In this document: one piece after another, positions 35,085 through 44,118 of the stretch
How positions within the stretch are numbered: the stretch's first letter is position 1
Layout: every line of letters starts with the position of its first letter
Assembly: GCF_028209395.1 (NCBI RefSeq)
Contig: NZ_JAQLDQ010000007.1
Span: forward strand, 11,222 to 75,221
Direction of reading: 5' to 3'
From: Collinsella aerofaciens
Lineage (GTDB): Bacteria; Actinomycetota; Coriobacteriia; Coriobacteriales; Coriobacteriaceae
Length of the DNA: 64,000 nucleotides
Made by a program: the position numbers and the translations under genes
The notes under the pieces: generated by a model
Database searches by the model: none
Told to the model about the DNA's origin: nothing
What the model saw: only the letters and a program-made list of their open reading frames with translations

Positions 35085-36029
35085 TTAGCTGGTTTGAGCA
35101 CTAGTAAGAACACCGGTGGTATCGAACGCCGGGGTAAAGCTCTCGTCTACCGCGCCGCCTTCTTGCCAAAACATCGTCGTAAAGCCCAGGTCGTCGGCAT
35201 GGTCGAGCACCTGCTCGTACTCCTCGCGCGTCACGGCGCGCGCCAGGTCGCCGCCTTGTTCGCGCATGAGGGCATTGGGCGTGTACTGGTTCATGACCGA
35301 GATCGGCACGTCGCCCACCGTCTGCCACACCAGGTCCAACACGCGGCACGAATCGTCCGCATGCCCCGGCAGCACCAAGTGGCGCACGATGATGCCGCGC
35401 TTCATAAGCCCGTCGTCATCCACCAACTCTCCCCCGCGGCGCTCGATCTCGCGCGCCATCTGCGCCAGACCCGACACGGCGACGCGCGGGTAGTCCTGAA
35501 TATGAGAGAGCGACTGCGCAAGCCCCGCATCGGCATATTTAAAGTCGGTAAGCCACACATCGACCAGATCGCCGAGCGCCGCCACGGCGCTCGCCCGCTC
35601 ATAGCCGCTCGTGTTGTAGACGATGGGGATGACCAACCCCCGCGCCCGCGCCGCGGCAATCGCAGCAGGCAACAGGTGCGCATAGTGCGTCGCCGTCACC
35701 AAATTGATGTTGTTGGCACCCTGGTCCTGCAGTTCCAGCATAATCTCGACCAGGCGCTCAGGCGAAATCTCAAGGCCAAAATTGCCGGTCGAGATCTCAT
35801 GGTTCTGGCAGTAGATACATTTGAGCGAACAGCCGCTAAAGAAGATCGTGCCCGAACCGGCCTCGCCCGAGATAGGCGGCTCCTCCCACATATGAAGCGC
35901 CGCGCGGGCCACCTTGAGCGTGTTGTCGGCGCCGCACACGCCACGCGCGCCCTCGTCGCGCGCCGCACCGCAACGGCGCGGACACAAATGGCAGGCAGGC
36001 GAAAAAAGTTCGGTCAACGACGTCGGCAT
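35085..36029 (-). CDS. PflX-like radical SAM protein (COG1313 type)
   Basis: A 314-residue radical S-adenosylmethionine protein. The [4Fe-4S]-binding motif is CSLKCIYCQNHEIS (CxxxCxxC), preceded by an N-terminal cysteine set CHLCPRRCG and VCGA that may bind another metal site. GSGTIFFSGC and NINLVTATHYAHLLPAAIAA are typical of PflX, a relative of pyruvate formate-lyase activase with unknown substrate. The ATG at 36029 is preferred because family sequence begins just after it; no ideal ribosome site is present (GGAG is about 16 bases upstream). Confidence 0.85.
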   Translation of the reverse strand: MPTSLTELFSPACHLCPRRCGAARDEGARGVCGADNTLKVARAALHMWEEPPISGEAGSGTIFFSGCSLKCIYCQNHEISTGNFGLEISPERLVEIMLELQDQGANNINLVTATHYAHLLPAAIAAARARGLVIPIVYNTSGYERASAVAALGDLVDVWLTDFKYADAGLAQSLSHIQDYPRVAVSGLAQMAREIERRGGELVDDDGLMKRGIIVRHLVLPGHADDSCRVLDLVWQTVGDVPISVMNQYTPNALMREQGGDLARAVTREEYEQVLDHADDLGFTTMFWQEGGAVDESFTPAFDTTGVLTSAQTS

Positions 36030-36168
36030 AAATAAACATGCTCCAAAACAACGATTCAGCAGCTCAAACGCAAAAGGACCAAGCGCGCAGGCGGCTCGAG
36101 CCCAAGGCGCCGTAATCGTCCGACACGATTTTTGTAATGTCAAGACTGGAATCGATAAAGTGCCGCTT

Positions 36169-36174
36169 TATGAT
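36169..36174 (+). promoter_or_regulatory. -10 element for the candidate RNA at 36180
   Basis: TATGAT matches five of six consensus bases. The -35 region (CTGGAA, 36146-36151) is weak. Predicted start is about 36180-36182. Confidence 0.4.
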
Positions 36175-36179
36175 GTAGG

Positions 36180-36350
36180 TATTCCGCCCCCCGCGGAGCA
36201 ACTGGGTGAACCGTCGCGTTTATTTAGGGAGCCCACACAGTCGTACCTAGTACAGGTATCCTTCGTTGTTAAGGACGCTGGAACAGTCGATGAGGGCACC
36301 CACCTGTTTTAGGTGGGTTCATTTTCGTAACGTGGGGGGTGGTTTTCTTT
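36180..36350 (+). ncRNA. Candidate structured RNA, possibly 6S-like
   Basis: About 170 bases with no reading frame. CCGCCCCCC (36184-36192) pairs with GGGGGGTGG (36334-36342), closing the molecule. Inside are TCCTT/AAGGA (36259-36275) and a strong 7-bp hairpin CCCACCT-GTTTT-AGGTGGG (36299-36317). A closing stem, a large central opening and a 3'-side small hairpin are the general plan of 6S RNA, and the size fits. Sequence-level identification is from memory only, so this is a candidate. Confidence 0.42.
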
Positions 36351-36367
36351 TGCCGAAAACCACCATT
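36341..36367. terminator. Hairpin after the candidate RNA
   Basis: GGTGGTTTTC and GAAAACCACC pair around seven bases. There is no long T-run after it, so it may be a 3'-end structure rather than a classical terminator. Confidence 0.4.
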
Positions 36368-36555
36368 ACAGCCCATATGGATCCCCGCCGGTATCCCGAC
36401 AAGCCATCGACAACATCCCAATATCTGGTAAGCGCGTGATTATCGCTGCATGCAATTCCATGCACCCCCCGTGGTCGAGTATCATGGTTCGGCTATGCCC
36501 TTTGCGCTTAGCAACCTTTGACCTTTTCCTTCGACGCTTGGCGGTTTTTAGATTC

Positions 36556-37755
36556 ATGGCTTCATCCCCGAGCTACATACCGTATCTATGCGTGGCAGCG
36601 GCGGCCTTCATCACGACCTTCCTCACGGTGCCCCTGGTCAAGCGCTTGGCAATTAAGCTCGACGCCGTCGACTATCCTTCTAAGCGCCGCATCAACACCA
36701 AGCCCATCCCGCGTTTGGGCGGAACGGCGGTGTTTTTGGGCCTGGTCGTTGCCTGTATTGTGCAAATCCTAGGCACCTGGTACCTGGGTTGGCCGCCCGT
36801 CCTGGTGCCGCACCCGCGCCTTCACATTAGCTATCCTATGCTGGCCCTCTCCTTTACCGTCATCTTTGCGACCGGCGCTATCGACGACGTCATCCAGCTC
36901 AAGCCCAAGCAAAAGCTGGCCGGACAGGTCCTCGCTGCGCTCATCGCCTGCGTGGGCGGCCTGCGCATCGGCGTCATCGTCAACCCGTTTGCCCCTGGCG
37001 AAATCATGCTCGGATGGCTCGCCTACCCCATCACCGTGATCTATCTGGTGGCATTCACCAACATCATTAACCTCATCGACGGCCTCGACGGCTTAGCCAC
37101 GGGCATCTGCGGCATCGCGTCGTTCACCATGTTTTCGATGGCCGTTCTCTCGGGCCGCATCGACGCCGCCGCGCTCTCCATTGCGCTCTTTGGCGCCTGT
37201 CTGGCCTTTTTGCGCTACAACTTCAACCCCGCAAGCATCTTCTTGGGCGACTCGGGGTCGCTGCTTCTGGGCTTTGCGCTGGGCTCCATCTCGCTACTCA
37301 ACGTGAGCCGCACCGCCGCGCTCACCTCGCTTATCATCCCGCTCATCGTTGCCGGCGTGCCCATCATCGACACGTTTAGCGCCATCGTGCGCCGCAAGCG
37401 CGCCCACATTAGCATCGGGCAGGCCGACAAGGGCCACATCCACCACCGCCTGATCCAAGAGGGCTACAACCAAAAGCAGGCTGTGCTGCTCATCTATGCC
37501 TGGTGCATTATGCTTTCGGCCGGCGCCGCCGCGATCAACCAGGTCGAGGTGCCCATGCGCGTGCTCATCTTTACCGTGCTCGCCATTGGCTCGGCGGCCT
37601 TTGCCAAGCATCTACATCTGTTTGAGCCCGTGCTGCGCCACCATTACAACAAGCGCACGCACGAGGACGAGCTCGTCACCCCCGACGATCCCGCCTTTAA
37701 GCAAGAGGAGCAGGCAGCCGAGGAACGTAAGGAAGAGCGCCACCACAGGCGCTAG
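36556..37755 (+). CDS. Undecaprenyl-phosphate sugar-1-phosphate transferase (TagO/WecA/MraY-like)
   Basis: A 399-residue polytopic membrane enzyme that loads a HexNAc-1-phosphate onto undecaprenyl phosphate to begin surface glycopolymer synthesis. Diagnostic segments are INTKPIPRLGG, GAIDDVIQLKPKQKL, INLIDGLDGLATGICGIAS, FLGDSGSLLLGF and the HIHHRL loop. About ten hydrophobic helices are visible. The ATG at 36556 leaves a family-like N-terminus; earlier in-frame ATGs at 36484 and 36436 add basic residues not expected in the family. No strong ribosome site is seen, so the start is uncertain. The C-terminus is a charged Glu/Arg/His tail. Confidence 0.9.
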   Translation: MASSPSYIPYLCVAAAAFITTFLTVPLVKRLAIKLDAVDYPSKRRINTKPIPRLGGTAVFLGLVVACIVQILGTWYLGWPPVLVPHPRLHISYPMLALSFTVIFATGAIDDVIQLKPKQKLAGQVLAALIACVGGLRIGVIVNPFAPGEIMLGWLAYPITVIYLVAFTNIINLIDGLDGLATGICGIASFTMFSMAVLSGRIDAAALSIALFGACLAFLRYNFNPASIFLGDSGSLLLGFALGSISLLNVSRTAALTSLIIPLIVAGVPIIDTFSAIVRRKRAHISIGQADKGHIHHRLIQEGYNQKQAVLLIYAWCIMLSAGAAAINQVEVPMRVLIFTVLAIGSAAFAKHLHLFEPVLRHHYNKRTHEDELVTPDDPAFKQEEQAAEERKEERHHRR

Positions 37756-37916
37756 GGTAAGCTGCCGAGGATGCGTCCAGACGCCGCCGGCCAAACGTGC
37801 AGCCACGCCGCGCCCATCGCACAAGCCGCCGCTCTCCCGCCCCTCGCCTACTTACGACCTGCCCCTCCAATAAACGCGTTATCATCTTGACCCATGAACA
37901 TACGTTAGGAGCAATC

Positions 37917-38966
37917 ATGCCAAACGAGAACAGCTACGAAGTCGCGCTGCAAAAGAGCAACGCCATTCGCGAGGGCCTGGCCAAAACGCCCGAGAAGTTC
38001 ACCATGCTCACCGGCGACCGCCCCACCGGCCGTCTGCACCTGGGTCACTACTTCGGCACCCTCAAGGGCCGTGTTGAGCTGCAGAACATGGGCGCCAAGA
38101 CCAACGTGCTCATCGCCGACTACCAAGTCATCACTGACCGCGATACGACCGAGCACATCCAGGACAACGTGTACAACATGGTCATGGACTACCTTGCCTG
38201 CGGCATCGACCCCGACAAGACCATGATCTACGCGCACTCCGCCGTACCCGCCGCAAACCAGCTCATGCTGCCGTTCCTGTCGCTGGTCTCCGAGGCCGAG
38301 CTGGCGCGCAACCCCACGGTCAAGGCCGAGATGGAGGCCTCGGGCCACGAGCTCACCGGCCTTCTGCTCACCTACCCGGTGCACCAGGCCTGCGACATCC
38401 TGTTCTGCAAGGGCAATGTGGTGCCCGTCGGTCGCGACCAGCTGCCGCACATCGAGCTCACCCGCACCATCGCCCGCCGCTTTAACAACCGCTACGGCAA
38501 AGTGTTCCCCGAGGTCGAAGCGCTGCTGTCCGAGACCCCGCTACTGCCGGGCCTGGACGGTCGCAAGATGAGCAAGAGCTACGGCAACGCCATCAACATC
38601 TCGATGACCGCCGAGGAGACGGCCAAGCGCATCAAGAAGAGCCAGACCGACTCCGAGCGCATGATCACGTTCGATCCCGAGAACCGCCCCGGCGTGTCCG
38701 GCCTGCTTTCAACCGCCGCCATCTGCACTGGCCGTTCCGAGGTCGAGATTGCCGAGGAGATTGGCATGGGCGGCTCCGGCCAGCTCAAGAAGTACGTGAC
38801 CGAGGCCGTCAACGAGTACTTCGCGCCGATCCGCGAGCGTCGTCAGCGCTATGAGAACGATCTGGACTATGTGAAGGACGTGCTGCACGAGGGCAACCGT
38901 CGCGCCAACGAGATTGCCGAGCAGACCCTGGCCGAGGTTCAGGACGCCATGGGCATGGTGTACTAG
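37917..38966 (+). CDS. trpS: Tryptophanyl-tRNA synthetase
   Basis: A 349-residue class I synthetase. GDRPTGRLHLGHYFGTL is the HIGH-type motif and GRKMSKSYGNAI the KMSKS motif; TYPVHQACDIL and PVGRDQLPHIELTR contact tryptophan and ATP. Length matches bacterial TrpS. The start follows TTAGGAG; an open frame of 40 codons upstream is not used. A strong terminator follows. Confidence 0.97.
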   Translation: MPNENSYEVALQKSNAIREGLAKTPEKFTMLTGDRPTGRLHLGHYFGTLKGRVELQNMGAKTNVLIADYQVITDRDTTEHIQDNVYNMVMDYLACGIDPDKTMIYAHSAVPAANQLMLPFLSLVSEAELARNPTVKAEMEASGHELTGLLLTYPVHQACDILFCKGNVVPVGRDQLPHIELTRTIARRFNNRYGKVFPEVEALLSETPLLPGLDGRKMSKSYGNAINISMTAEETAKRIKKSQTDSERMITFDPENRPGVSGLLSTAAICTGRSEVEIAEEIGMGGSGQLKKYVTEAVNEYFAPIRERRQRYENDLDYVKDVLHEGNRRANEIAEQTLAEVQDAMGMVY

Positions 38967-39001
38967 ATCGATCTGCTGGCTAGAACTTTCGATTGCTATA
39001 G

Positions 39002-39029
39002 GGCGGGCGCTACGGCGTCCGCCTTTTTT
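39002..39029 (+). terminator. Terminator of trpS
   Basis: GGCGGGCG / CGTCCGCC stem with a six-base loop is followed by TTTTTT, 36 bases after the stop. Confidence 0.9.
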
Positions 39030-39076
39030 GGTGCCCGACCGGTTCGGCTCTGCCCATTGCACTCCCTCGACAAACA

Positions 39077-39118
39077 GGAACAGGCCCGCTGGCAGTTAGT
39101 TGCCAGCGGGCCTGTTCC
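39077..39118. repeat. Perfect 18-bp hairpin with six-base loop
   Basis: GGAACAGGCCCGCTGGCA pairs exactly with 39101-39118 around GTTAGT. No T-run follows, so it is not a standard terminator. The word GGAACAGGC resembles the REP-like core, hinting at a variant. Confidence 0.65.
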
Positions 39119-39298
39119 CGAAGTACACCGTTGAATCGCACAGAGGGGAGGAATGCGAATCAAACTCAACAGGGCAGGCTTTTTCATCGCCTATTGCCTG
39201 CTCCGTTGCTGAAACCAATATAGTTCACCGTGGTTTACTTTGCTGCGACAAACCGCGCCGCCATACCTTCTCCATAAGTTAACCTCGGTAAACCTGCC

Positions 39299-39338
39299 AA
39301 AACCACCACAAAGGGGATAGGCACCTTTGTGGTGGTTT
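39299..39338. repeat. REP-like palindrome, copy 3 (core GGGGATAGGCACC)
   Basis: AAACCACCACAAAGG / CCTTTGTGGTGGTTT around a core with C-to-T change. It lies 17 bases past the stop of the minus-strand alkyltransferase gene. Confidence 0.88.
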
Positions 39339-39355
39339 AAGCCACGGCAGAGCCG

Positions 39356-39676
39356 CTAGAGCCCTGCAGGCCAGCGACAGGCGGCCAAGTCGACGTGCAT
39401 GTCGTCCTTAAACGCCACACCCTCCCCTAGCAAAAGCTCACGTTGAGCATCGGGACCGCCAAAAGCAAAACCATCGCATATGCGGCCATCGGCAAACACC
39501 ACGCGGTGACAGGGAATCTCGCCGGGGCGCGGATTGCCATGCAGGGCATACCCCACGTACCGCGCACTTCGTGGACGTCCAGCAAGCAGCGCCACCTGAC
39601 CATACGTGGCGACCATCCCCTCGGGAATCTGCTCGACCACCTCGTACACCCGCTCAAAAAAGCCCTCAGACGCCAT
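39356..39676 (-). CDS. MGMT-family DNA-binding domain protein (O6-alkylguanine transferase-like)
   Basis: A 106-residue protein equal to the C-terminal half of O6-methylguanine-DNA methyltransferase. GMVATYGQVALLAGRPRSAR is the helix-turn-helix and the alkyl-acceptor site reads IPCHRVV, so cysteine is present, unlike typical alkyltransferase-like (ATL) proteins with tryptophan there. The tail has LLLGEGV. The ATG at 39676 follows GGAAGGGGG. It could repair alkylated bases or recruit excision repair. No N-terminal MGMT domain is encoded. Confidence 0.9.
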   Translation of the reverse strand: MASEGFFERVYEVVEQIPEGMVATYGQVALLAGRPRSARYVGYALHGNPRPGEIPCHRVVFADGRICDGFAFGGPDAQRELLLGEGVAFKDDMHVDLAACRWPAGL

Positions 39677-39705
39677 TGCTCGCCCCCTTCCACCCGGAAT
39701 AGCAT

Positions 39706-39744
39706 AAACCACCACAAAGGTGCCTGTCCCCTTTGTGGTGGTTT
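39706..39744. repeat. REP-like palindrome, copy 4 (inverted core)
   Basis: AAACCACCACAAAGG / CCTTTGTGGTGGTTT around GGTGCCTGTCCCC, the opposite orientation to copies 1-3. It follows the degV stop by 12 bases on the minus strand. Confidence 0.9.
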
Positions 39745-39755
39745 TGGCAGGTGGG

Positions 39756-40610
39756 CTAGTTAACGGGCTGGAAGAAGGCTACGGCTACGGCGCCGGGGCC
39801 TACATGGGTGCCGATGGTGGCGCCGATGGTGTGAACGGGCAGTTCGCCCTCGGTATGGCCAGCCCACAGTGCCGCGCTGTCCTCGATATACTTCTTGAGC
39901 ACCGCATCCGAAAGGCCCGTATAGCCGAGCGCCAGCGGCATGGAAAAGTCGATGCCGCCCGCCTTTTCGACCTTCTGGTTGAGCAGGTTACGTCCGTTCT
40001 TGGAACCGCGCGCCTTGCCCAGCTGCACGATCAGACCGTCCTCGGCAGCCACCACGGGCTTTACGTTGAGCAGCGTACCCACGGCACCGGCCGCAGCAGA
40101 CAGGCGACCGCCGCGCACCAGGTACTCCAGCGTCTCGAGCAGGCCGATGACGACCACGCGGTCGCGCACGGCCTCGACAGCCGCCGCAACCTGAGCCGCG
40201 CCCTGGCCCTCGTCCACCAGGCGCAGCGCATACTCGACCAGCACGCGCTCGCCCAAGGTCACGTTATTGCTGTCCACGACGAACATGTCGCCGCCCGGCG
40301 CCTCGGCAAGTGCCGTACGAGCACTCTGGTTGGTGCCCGAGAGTTTGGCTCCCACGGTAATAATCACGGCCTCATCGCCGGCCTCACGCGCTTCGGCAAT
40401 CGCCTGCGAAAAGGCGTACGGGTTGACCTGACCGGTCTTGGGCAGCTCATCGCGCTCCACAAGCATCTCGTAAAAGCGCTGGTGATCGATGTCGACGCCA
40501 TCCATATACACATCGGTGCCAAAGGTGACGGACAGCGGCAGAACACGCAGAGCGGGGTGCTCCGCCGGCGACATATCGCTTGCGGAATCGGTAATAATGC
40601 GGACGGACAT
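39756..40610 (-). CDS. DegV family fatty-acid-binding protein
   Basis: A 284-residue cytosolic DegV protein. MSVRIITDSASDMSPAE is the DegV N-terminus. TGQVNPYAFSQAIAEA, the serine loop LSGTNQSARTAL, LEYLVRGGRLSAAAGAVG and LNVKPVV are conserved. Family members (FakB) present fatty acids to FakA kinase for lipid synthesis; no fakA lies here. The ATG at 40610 follows AAAGGATTCG. The MarR-type gene lies 119 bases upstream on the same strand and may regulate it. Confidence 0.94.
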   Translation of the reverse strand: MSVRIITDSASDMSPAEHPALRVLPLSVTFGTDVYMDGVDIDHQRFYEMLVERDELPKTGQVNPYAFSQAIAEAREAGDEAVIITVGAKLSGTNQSARTALAEAPGGDMFVVDSNNVTLGERVLVEYALRLVDEGQGAAQVAAAVEAVRDRVVVIGLLETLEYLVRGGRLSAAAGAVGTLLNVKPVVAAEDGLIVQLGKARGSKNGRNLLNQKVEKAGGIDFSMPLALGYTGLSDAVLKKYIEDSAALWAGHTEGELPVHTIGATIGTHVGPGAVAVAFFQPVN

Positions 40611-40729
40611 AACGAATCCTTTCTTGCGCAGGTCTCGCGCAGGGAATTTTGACAGCAATGTCCCGGCACGGCGTACGCGCTCAAACGGGACGATGCAGTT
40701 CTTGGCTGAAAGCTAGCGCCAGCGCGGCT

Positions 40730-41179
40730 CTAGATCTCGCGCAGGGTGTTGAGGATCGTGCGCAGCGATGCATACATCTGCTCGCGCTGCTCCACGCCCA
40801 TGGCCTTGCCGGTGGTATCGAGCACCTCGCGAATGATGCGATCGGCCTCGCTCATGCTCTCGCCGCCCAGGGCAGTCAGGCGCACCGGAGCACGATACTT
40901 GACGGCCGCATCACCCGAGTCGTCAACCTCGACGTAGCCGCCCTCCTCCAGATGTGCCAGTGTGCGCGAAACGGCGGCACGGGTAACGCCGGCCATGCGG
41001 GCGAGGTCGGCGCCAGTCAGGCCGTCCTTGCTGCGCTCAAGATAGTACAGGCACATAACGTCGGAGCCCTTGAGGCCCAGCCTTGCGCCTTCGGACGTCT
41101 TGATACGCTGAATCTCCTTGTAGAGGCCGCTGATCAGTCCGACAAAGTCCTCAAAACGTGTCTCGCCGTTCTGCTGCAT
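40730..41179 (-). CDS. MarR-family transcriptional regulator
   Basis: A 149-residue winged-helix regulator. The recognition region GLTGADLARMAGVTRAAVSRTLAHLEE is followed by the wing with YRAPVRLTALGG. The N-terminal helix and the C-terminal helix (REQMYASLRTILNTL) form the dimer interface. GAAAGGCGGTCG precedes the ATG. Its co-directional neighbour degV suggests control of lipid or envelope functions, as with FabT-like MarR proteins; this is inference. Confidence 0.92.
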   Translation of the reverse strand: MQQNGETRFEDFVGLISGLYKEIQRIKTSEGARLGLKGSDVMCLYYLERSKDGLTGADLARMAGVTRAAVSRTLAHLEEGGYVEVDDSGDAAVKYRAPVRLTALGGESMSEADRIIREVLDTTGKAMGVEQREQMYASLRTILNTLREI

Positions 41180-41281
41180 GGTGACGACCGCCTTTCGCTT
41201 ACATGATGCTAACGGGTAAACATCTTAGCCGCACAAGGCAACACCCGTACCCAAATATCCCATTTGTTAACCCATCAACAT

Positions 41282-41322
41282 AAAAACCACCACAAAGGGG
41301 ACAGGCACCTTTGTGGTGGTTT
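41282..41322. repeat. REP-like palindrome, copy 5
   Basis: AAAACCACCACAAAGG / CCTTTGTGGTGGTTT around GGGGACAGGCACC, 30 bases past the stop of the minus-strand B3/B4 gene. Confidence 0.9.
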
Positions 41323-41351
41323 GGGGCATCGAGTTTGATCCGCAGACTTCG

Positions 41352-42071
41352 CTACAGCCCCACGCAAGGATTGTCGCGGGTCACAAGCGTTTTAACGACA
41401 ACCGTCGCTCCCAGATAGCGCTCGAGCAGCTCGGCTAAGCGATCGATCGCGGCCTGGCAATCCCCCATCCGCTCGGGCTCCACGCACTCAATCGCCAGGA
41501 AAGCATCGACCGAATCATCGGACAACGCCGTTCGAACGCCATCGCGCCAGTTCCAGCAGCGGCATACGGCGCCCGCATCATCGATGTAGGCGAGCTCGCC
41601 GGGCAGCGTCGGGTCATCTGTCTCCTCGCCAAGCGGCAGAAATGAATCGCCACCGTCGGTCACCTTCAGGCAAAGGTCTCCCTCAATCGCGTGCAAATCC
41701 TCGCCGCCTACGGGCAGCGCGTAGGACAGCGACACCGTGTTGTAGATGTCCACCGCGGGCGTAATGTGGCCCACCGGCTTTCCTTTGAGCACGCGCTTGA
41801 GCAGGTTCTCAATTGAGCAACGCGCGCCCTTCTTGGTCTTGAATAGGCGATATGCCTCGCGCCATGCCTTAACCGGCGCATTCTCGCTGATGGTATCACT
41901 CGTCAGGTGACGCTCCGCATCGATATTGGCGCGGTCGAGCAACGCGGCAATCGCATCAACGTCCTCTTGAGGAATCTGAGCCGCGGGCTTCATGCCCTTT
42001 ACGACCACAACACCGACAGCCGCCTGCGGAAATAGCTCCCAAAACGAATCCTCGGCAACGAAACTCTTCAT
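41352..42071 (-). CDS. B3/B4 tRNA-binding domain protein
   Basis: A 239-residue soluble protein resembling free-standing B3/B4 domains of the phenylalanyl-tRNA synthetase beta subunit. Typical segments are NAPVKAWREAYRLFKTKKGA, SIENLLKRVLKG and PAVDIYNTVSLSYALPVGGED. Free B3/B4 proteins may edit mischarged tRNAs or bind amino acids; the family is poorly described. The ATG at 42071 follows GGGAGAG; an ATG five codons upstream is weaker. Flanked on both ends by REP-like palindromes. Confidence 0.85.
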   Translation of the reverse strand: MKSFVAEDSFWELFPQAAVGVVVVKGMKPAAQIPQEDVDAIAALLDRANIDAERHLTSDTISENAPVKAWREAYRLFKTKKGARCSIENLLKRVLKGKPVGHITPAVDIYNTVSLSYALPVGGEDLHAIEGDLCLKVTDGGDSFLPLGEETDDPTLPGELAYIDDAGAVCRCWNWRDGVRTALSDDSVDAFLAIECVEPERMGDCQAAIDRLAELLERYLGATVVVKTLVTRDNPCVGL

Positions 42072-42242
42072 GTGCTCTCCCTTCATAGCATGCGCCCGAG
42101 CCCGGGTGCCTAAACAAAAAGCGCCCTTACGACGGCCACCTTCAAAGTCCTACGGTGCCGCCACAAGAGCGCTTACGCTGCCCCCATCCGGAGAAGGGGG
42201 CGATATGTCAGGCGTATTGTAACCCGAGTCATTCGCCCAAGC

Positions 42243-42280
42243 AAAACCGCCACAAAGGTGCCTGTCCCCTTTGTGGCGGA
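42243..42280. repeat. REP-like palindrome, copy 6 (inverted core)
   Basis: AAAACCGCCACAAAGG / CCTTTGTGGCGG around GGTGCCTGTCCCC, 19 bases past the pckA stop. It carries the same paired stem substitution as copy 2, but the terminal T-run has eroded. Confidence 0.88.
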
Positions 42281-42298
42281 TATGGACTCGCGGCGACG

Positions 42299-43969
42299 CT
42301 AGTGTCGGAGTCCCAGCAGGCCGCGGCCGCGATGACGGGCGTCGGCGTGCACCTGAGCGTGCGGACCGGCGGCCTTCACGGACTCGGGCAGGTGCGAGTA
42401 CTTCTTCTCGAAGTTCTCCTCGAACATCACGGCCAAGTTGTGCGCCGCCTCGTCGTAGCGCGCGGTGCTCTGCCAGTACTGGCGCGGCACCAGGATGCCG
42501 TCGGGCACGCCGTGGCACGTGGTGGGAATGTCGACGTTAAAGATATCATCGTGGACGAACTCGCTGTCCTCGATGGTACCGTCGAGGGCGCGGGCCACCA
42601 GGGCGCGCGTGTAGGCAAGCTCGATGCGATGGCCCACGCCGTAGCCGCCGCCAATCCAGCCGGTGTTGACCAGGTACACACGCGTGCGGCCGTCGGCGAT
42701 GCGCTCACCGAGCATCTTGGCATAGACCATGGGGTCGAGCGGCATAAACGGCTCGCCAAACAGCGAAGAGAACGTGGGCGTGGGCTCGGTGACGCCGACC
42801 TCGGTGCCGGGGATCTTGGCCGTAAAGCCCGTCACAAAGTGATACATGGCGGCGTCGGCCGTCAGGCGCGAGATGGGCGGCAGCACGCCAAAGGCGTCGC
42901 AGGTCAAAAACAGCACGACGCTCGGAGTGGTGCCCATACCCTTGGTCCACGCGTTGGGAATGTGCTCCACAGGGTAGGCCACGCGCGTGTTGTGCGTGAC
43001 CGAGACGTCATCGTAGTTGGGCTTGCGGCTCTCGTCGAGCACCACGTTTTCGCAGATCGCGCCAAAGCGGACGGCGTTGAAGATCTCAGGCTCGTGGAAC
43101 GCGTCCAGGCCCTCGCATTTGGCGTAGCAGCCACCCTCGATGTTGAAGATGCCCATGTCGGACCAACCGTGCTCGTCGTCGCCGATCAGTAGGCGCGTGG
43201 GGTTGGCCGAAAGCGTGGTCTTGCCGGTGCCAGACAGGCCAAAGAACACGGCGGTCTCGTGCGTGACAGGATCCATGCTGGCCGAGCAGTGCATGGGCAG
43301 CACGTCGTCCTCTACGGGCAGCAGGTAGTTCATGACGCTGAAGATGGACTTTTTGATCTCACCGGAGTAACCGGTGCCGGCAACCAGAATCACGCGCTCC
43401 TGGAAGTTGATGACCACGGCGGCGCTGGAGTTGAGGCCCTTAATGGCGGGATCGCACTGGTAGCCGGGAGCGGCGAGCACGCAAAAGTCCGGCTCACCGG
43501 TGCGCGCAATTTCGCGAGCGAGCGGGCGAGCGAGCATCTGCTTAATAAAGAGCGCCTGGCTGGCACGTTCGCAGGCGACAAGCAGGCGACGTGTATGGTT
43601 GCGATCGGCACCGGCCATACCGCGCGTGACGAAAACATCGCGCTCGTTGAGGTAGTTGACGATACCGGCCTTGATGGTCTCGTAGCTCTCGATCGAAAGC
43701 GGTCGGTTGACGGCGCCCCAGGCGATCTTGTCGTGCACGTCGGGCGTGTCGACGATAAAGCGGTCGTTGGGCGAACGGCCGGTGCGCTCCCCCGTCTCGA
43801 TCACGAGTGCGCCATTGGATGCCATGCGGCCTTCTTCGCGGCGGATGGCGTGCTCGACGAGCTCCGCGGCGGGTAGATCGACCAGCAGACGGGGCTGATT
43901 CTCGGCAGGATCTTCGACCAGCGTAAGACCAAAGTTGGACAAAACTTCTGCAGGGGTAACACCTGGCAT
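42299..43969 (-). CDS. pckA: Phosphoenolpyruvate carboxykinase (ATP)
   Basis: A 556-residue enzyme interconverting oxaloacetate and PEP with ATP/ADP; in gut fermenters it often runs toward CO2 fixation. GERTGRSPNDRFIVD, the kinase P-loop FFGLSGTGKTTLSANP and LLIGDDEHGWSDMGIFNIEG are diagnostic, and RGMAGADRNHTRRLL is the substrate arm. The ATG at 43969 follows AAAGGAGG. The C-terminus ends in a short His/Arg/Gly-rich tail (ADARHRGRGLLGLRH) beyond the usual ESVKAAGP end. Confidence 0.96.
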   Translation of the reverse strand: MPGVTPAEVLSNFGLTLVEDPAENQPRLLVDLPAAELVEHAIRREEGRMASNGALVIETGERTGRSPNDRFIVDTPDVHDKIAWGAVNRPLSIESYETIKAGIVNYLNERDVFVTRGMAGADRNHTRRLLVACERASQALFIKQMLARPLAREIARTGEPDFCVLAAPGYQCDPAIKGLNSSAAVVINFQERVILVAGTGYSGEIKKSIFSVMNYLLPVEDDVLPMHCSASMDPVTHETAVFFGLSGTGKTTLSANPTRLLIGDDEHGWSDMGIFNIEGGCYAKCEGLDAFHEPEIFNAVRFGAICENVVLDESRKPNYDDVSVTHNTRVAYPVEHIPNAWTKGMGTTPSVVLFLTCDAFGVLPPISRLTADAAMYHFVTGFTAKIPGTEVGVTEPTPTFSSLFGEPFMPLDPMVYAKMLGERIADGRTRVYLVNTGWIGGGYGVGHRIELAYTRALVARALDGTIEDSEFVHDDIFNVDIPTTCHGVPDGILVPRQYWQSTARYDEAAHNLAVMFEENFEKKYSHLPESVKAAGPHAQVHADARHRGRGLLGLRH

Positions 43970-44118
43970 GGGGCCTCCTTTAAAAGCGCGACACGTGGAC
44001 GCGGCACGCACTTTACTCACGTAAAGCCCGTTGTACCCGATATGCAAAAACGTTTTTGCGGCAACGGCGAAGCGCCCGCCCAACGGTCAAAAATCGCAGG
44101 CAAGCGGCCTAGTCGTTA

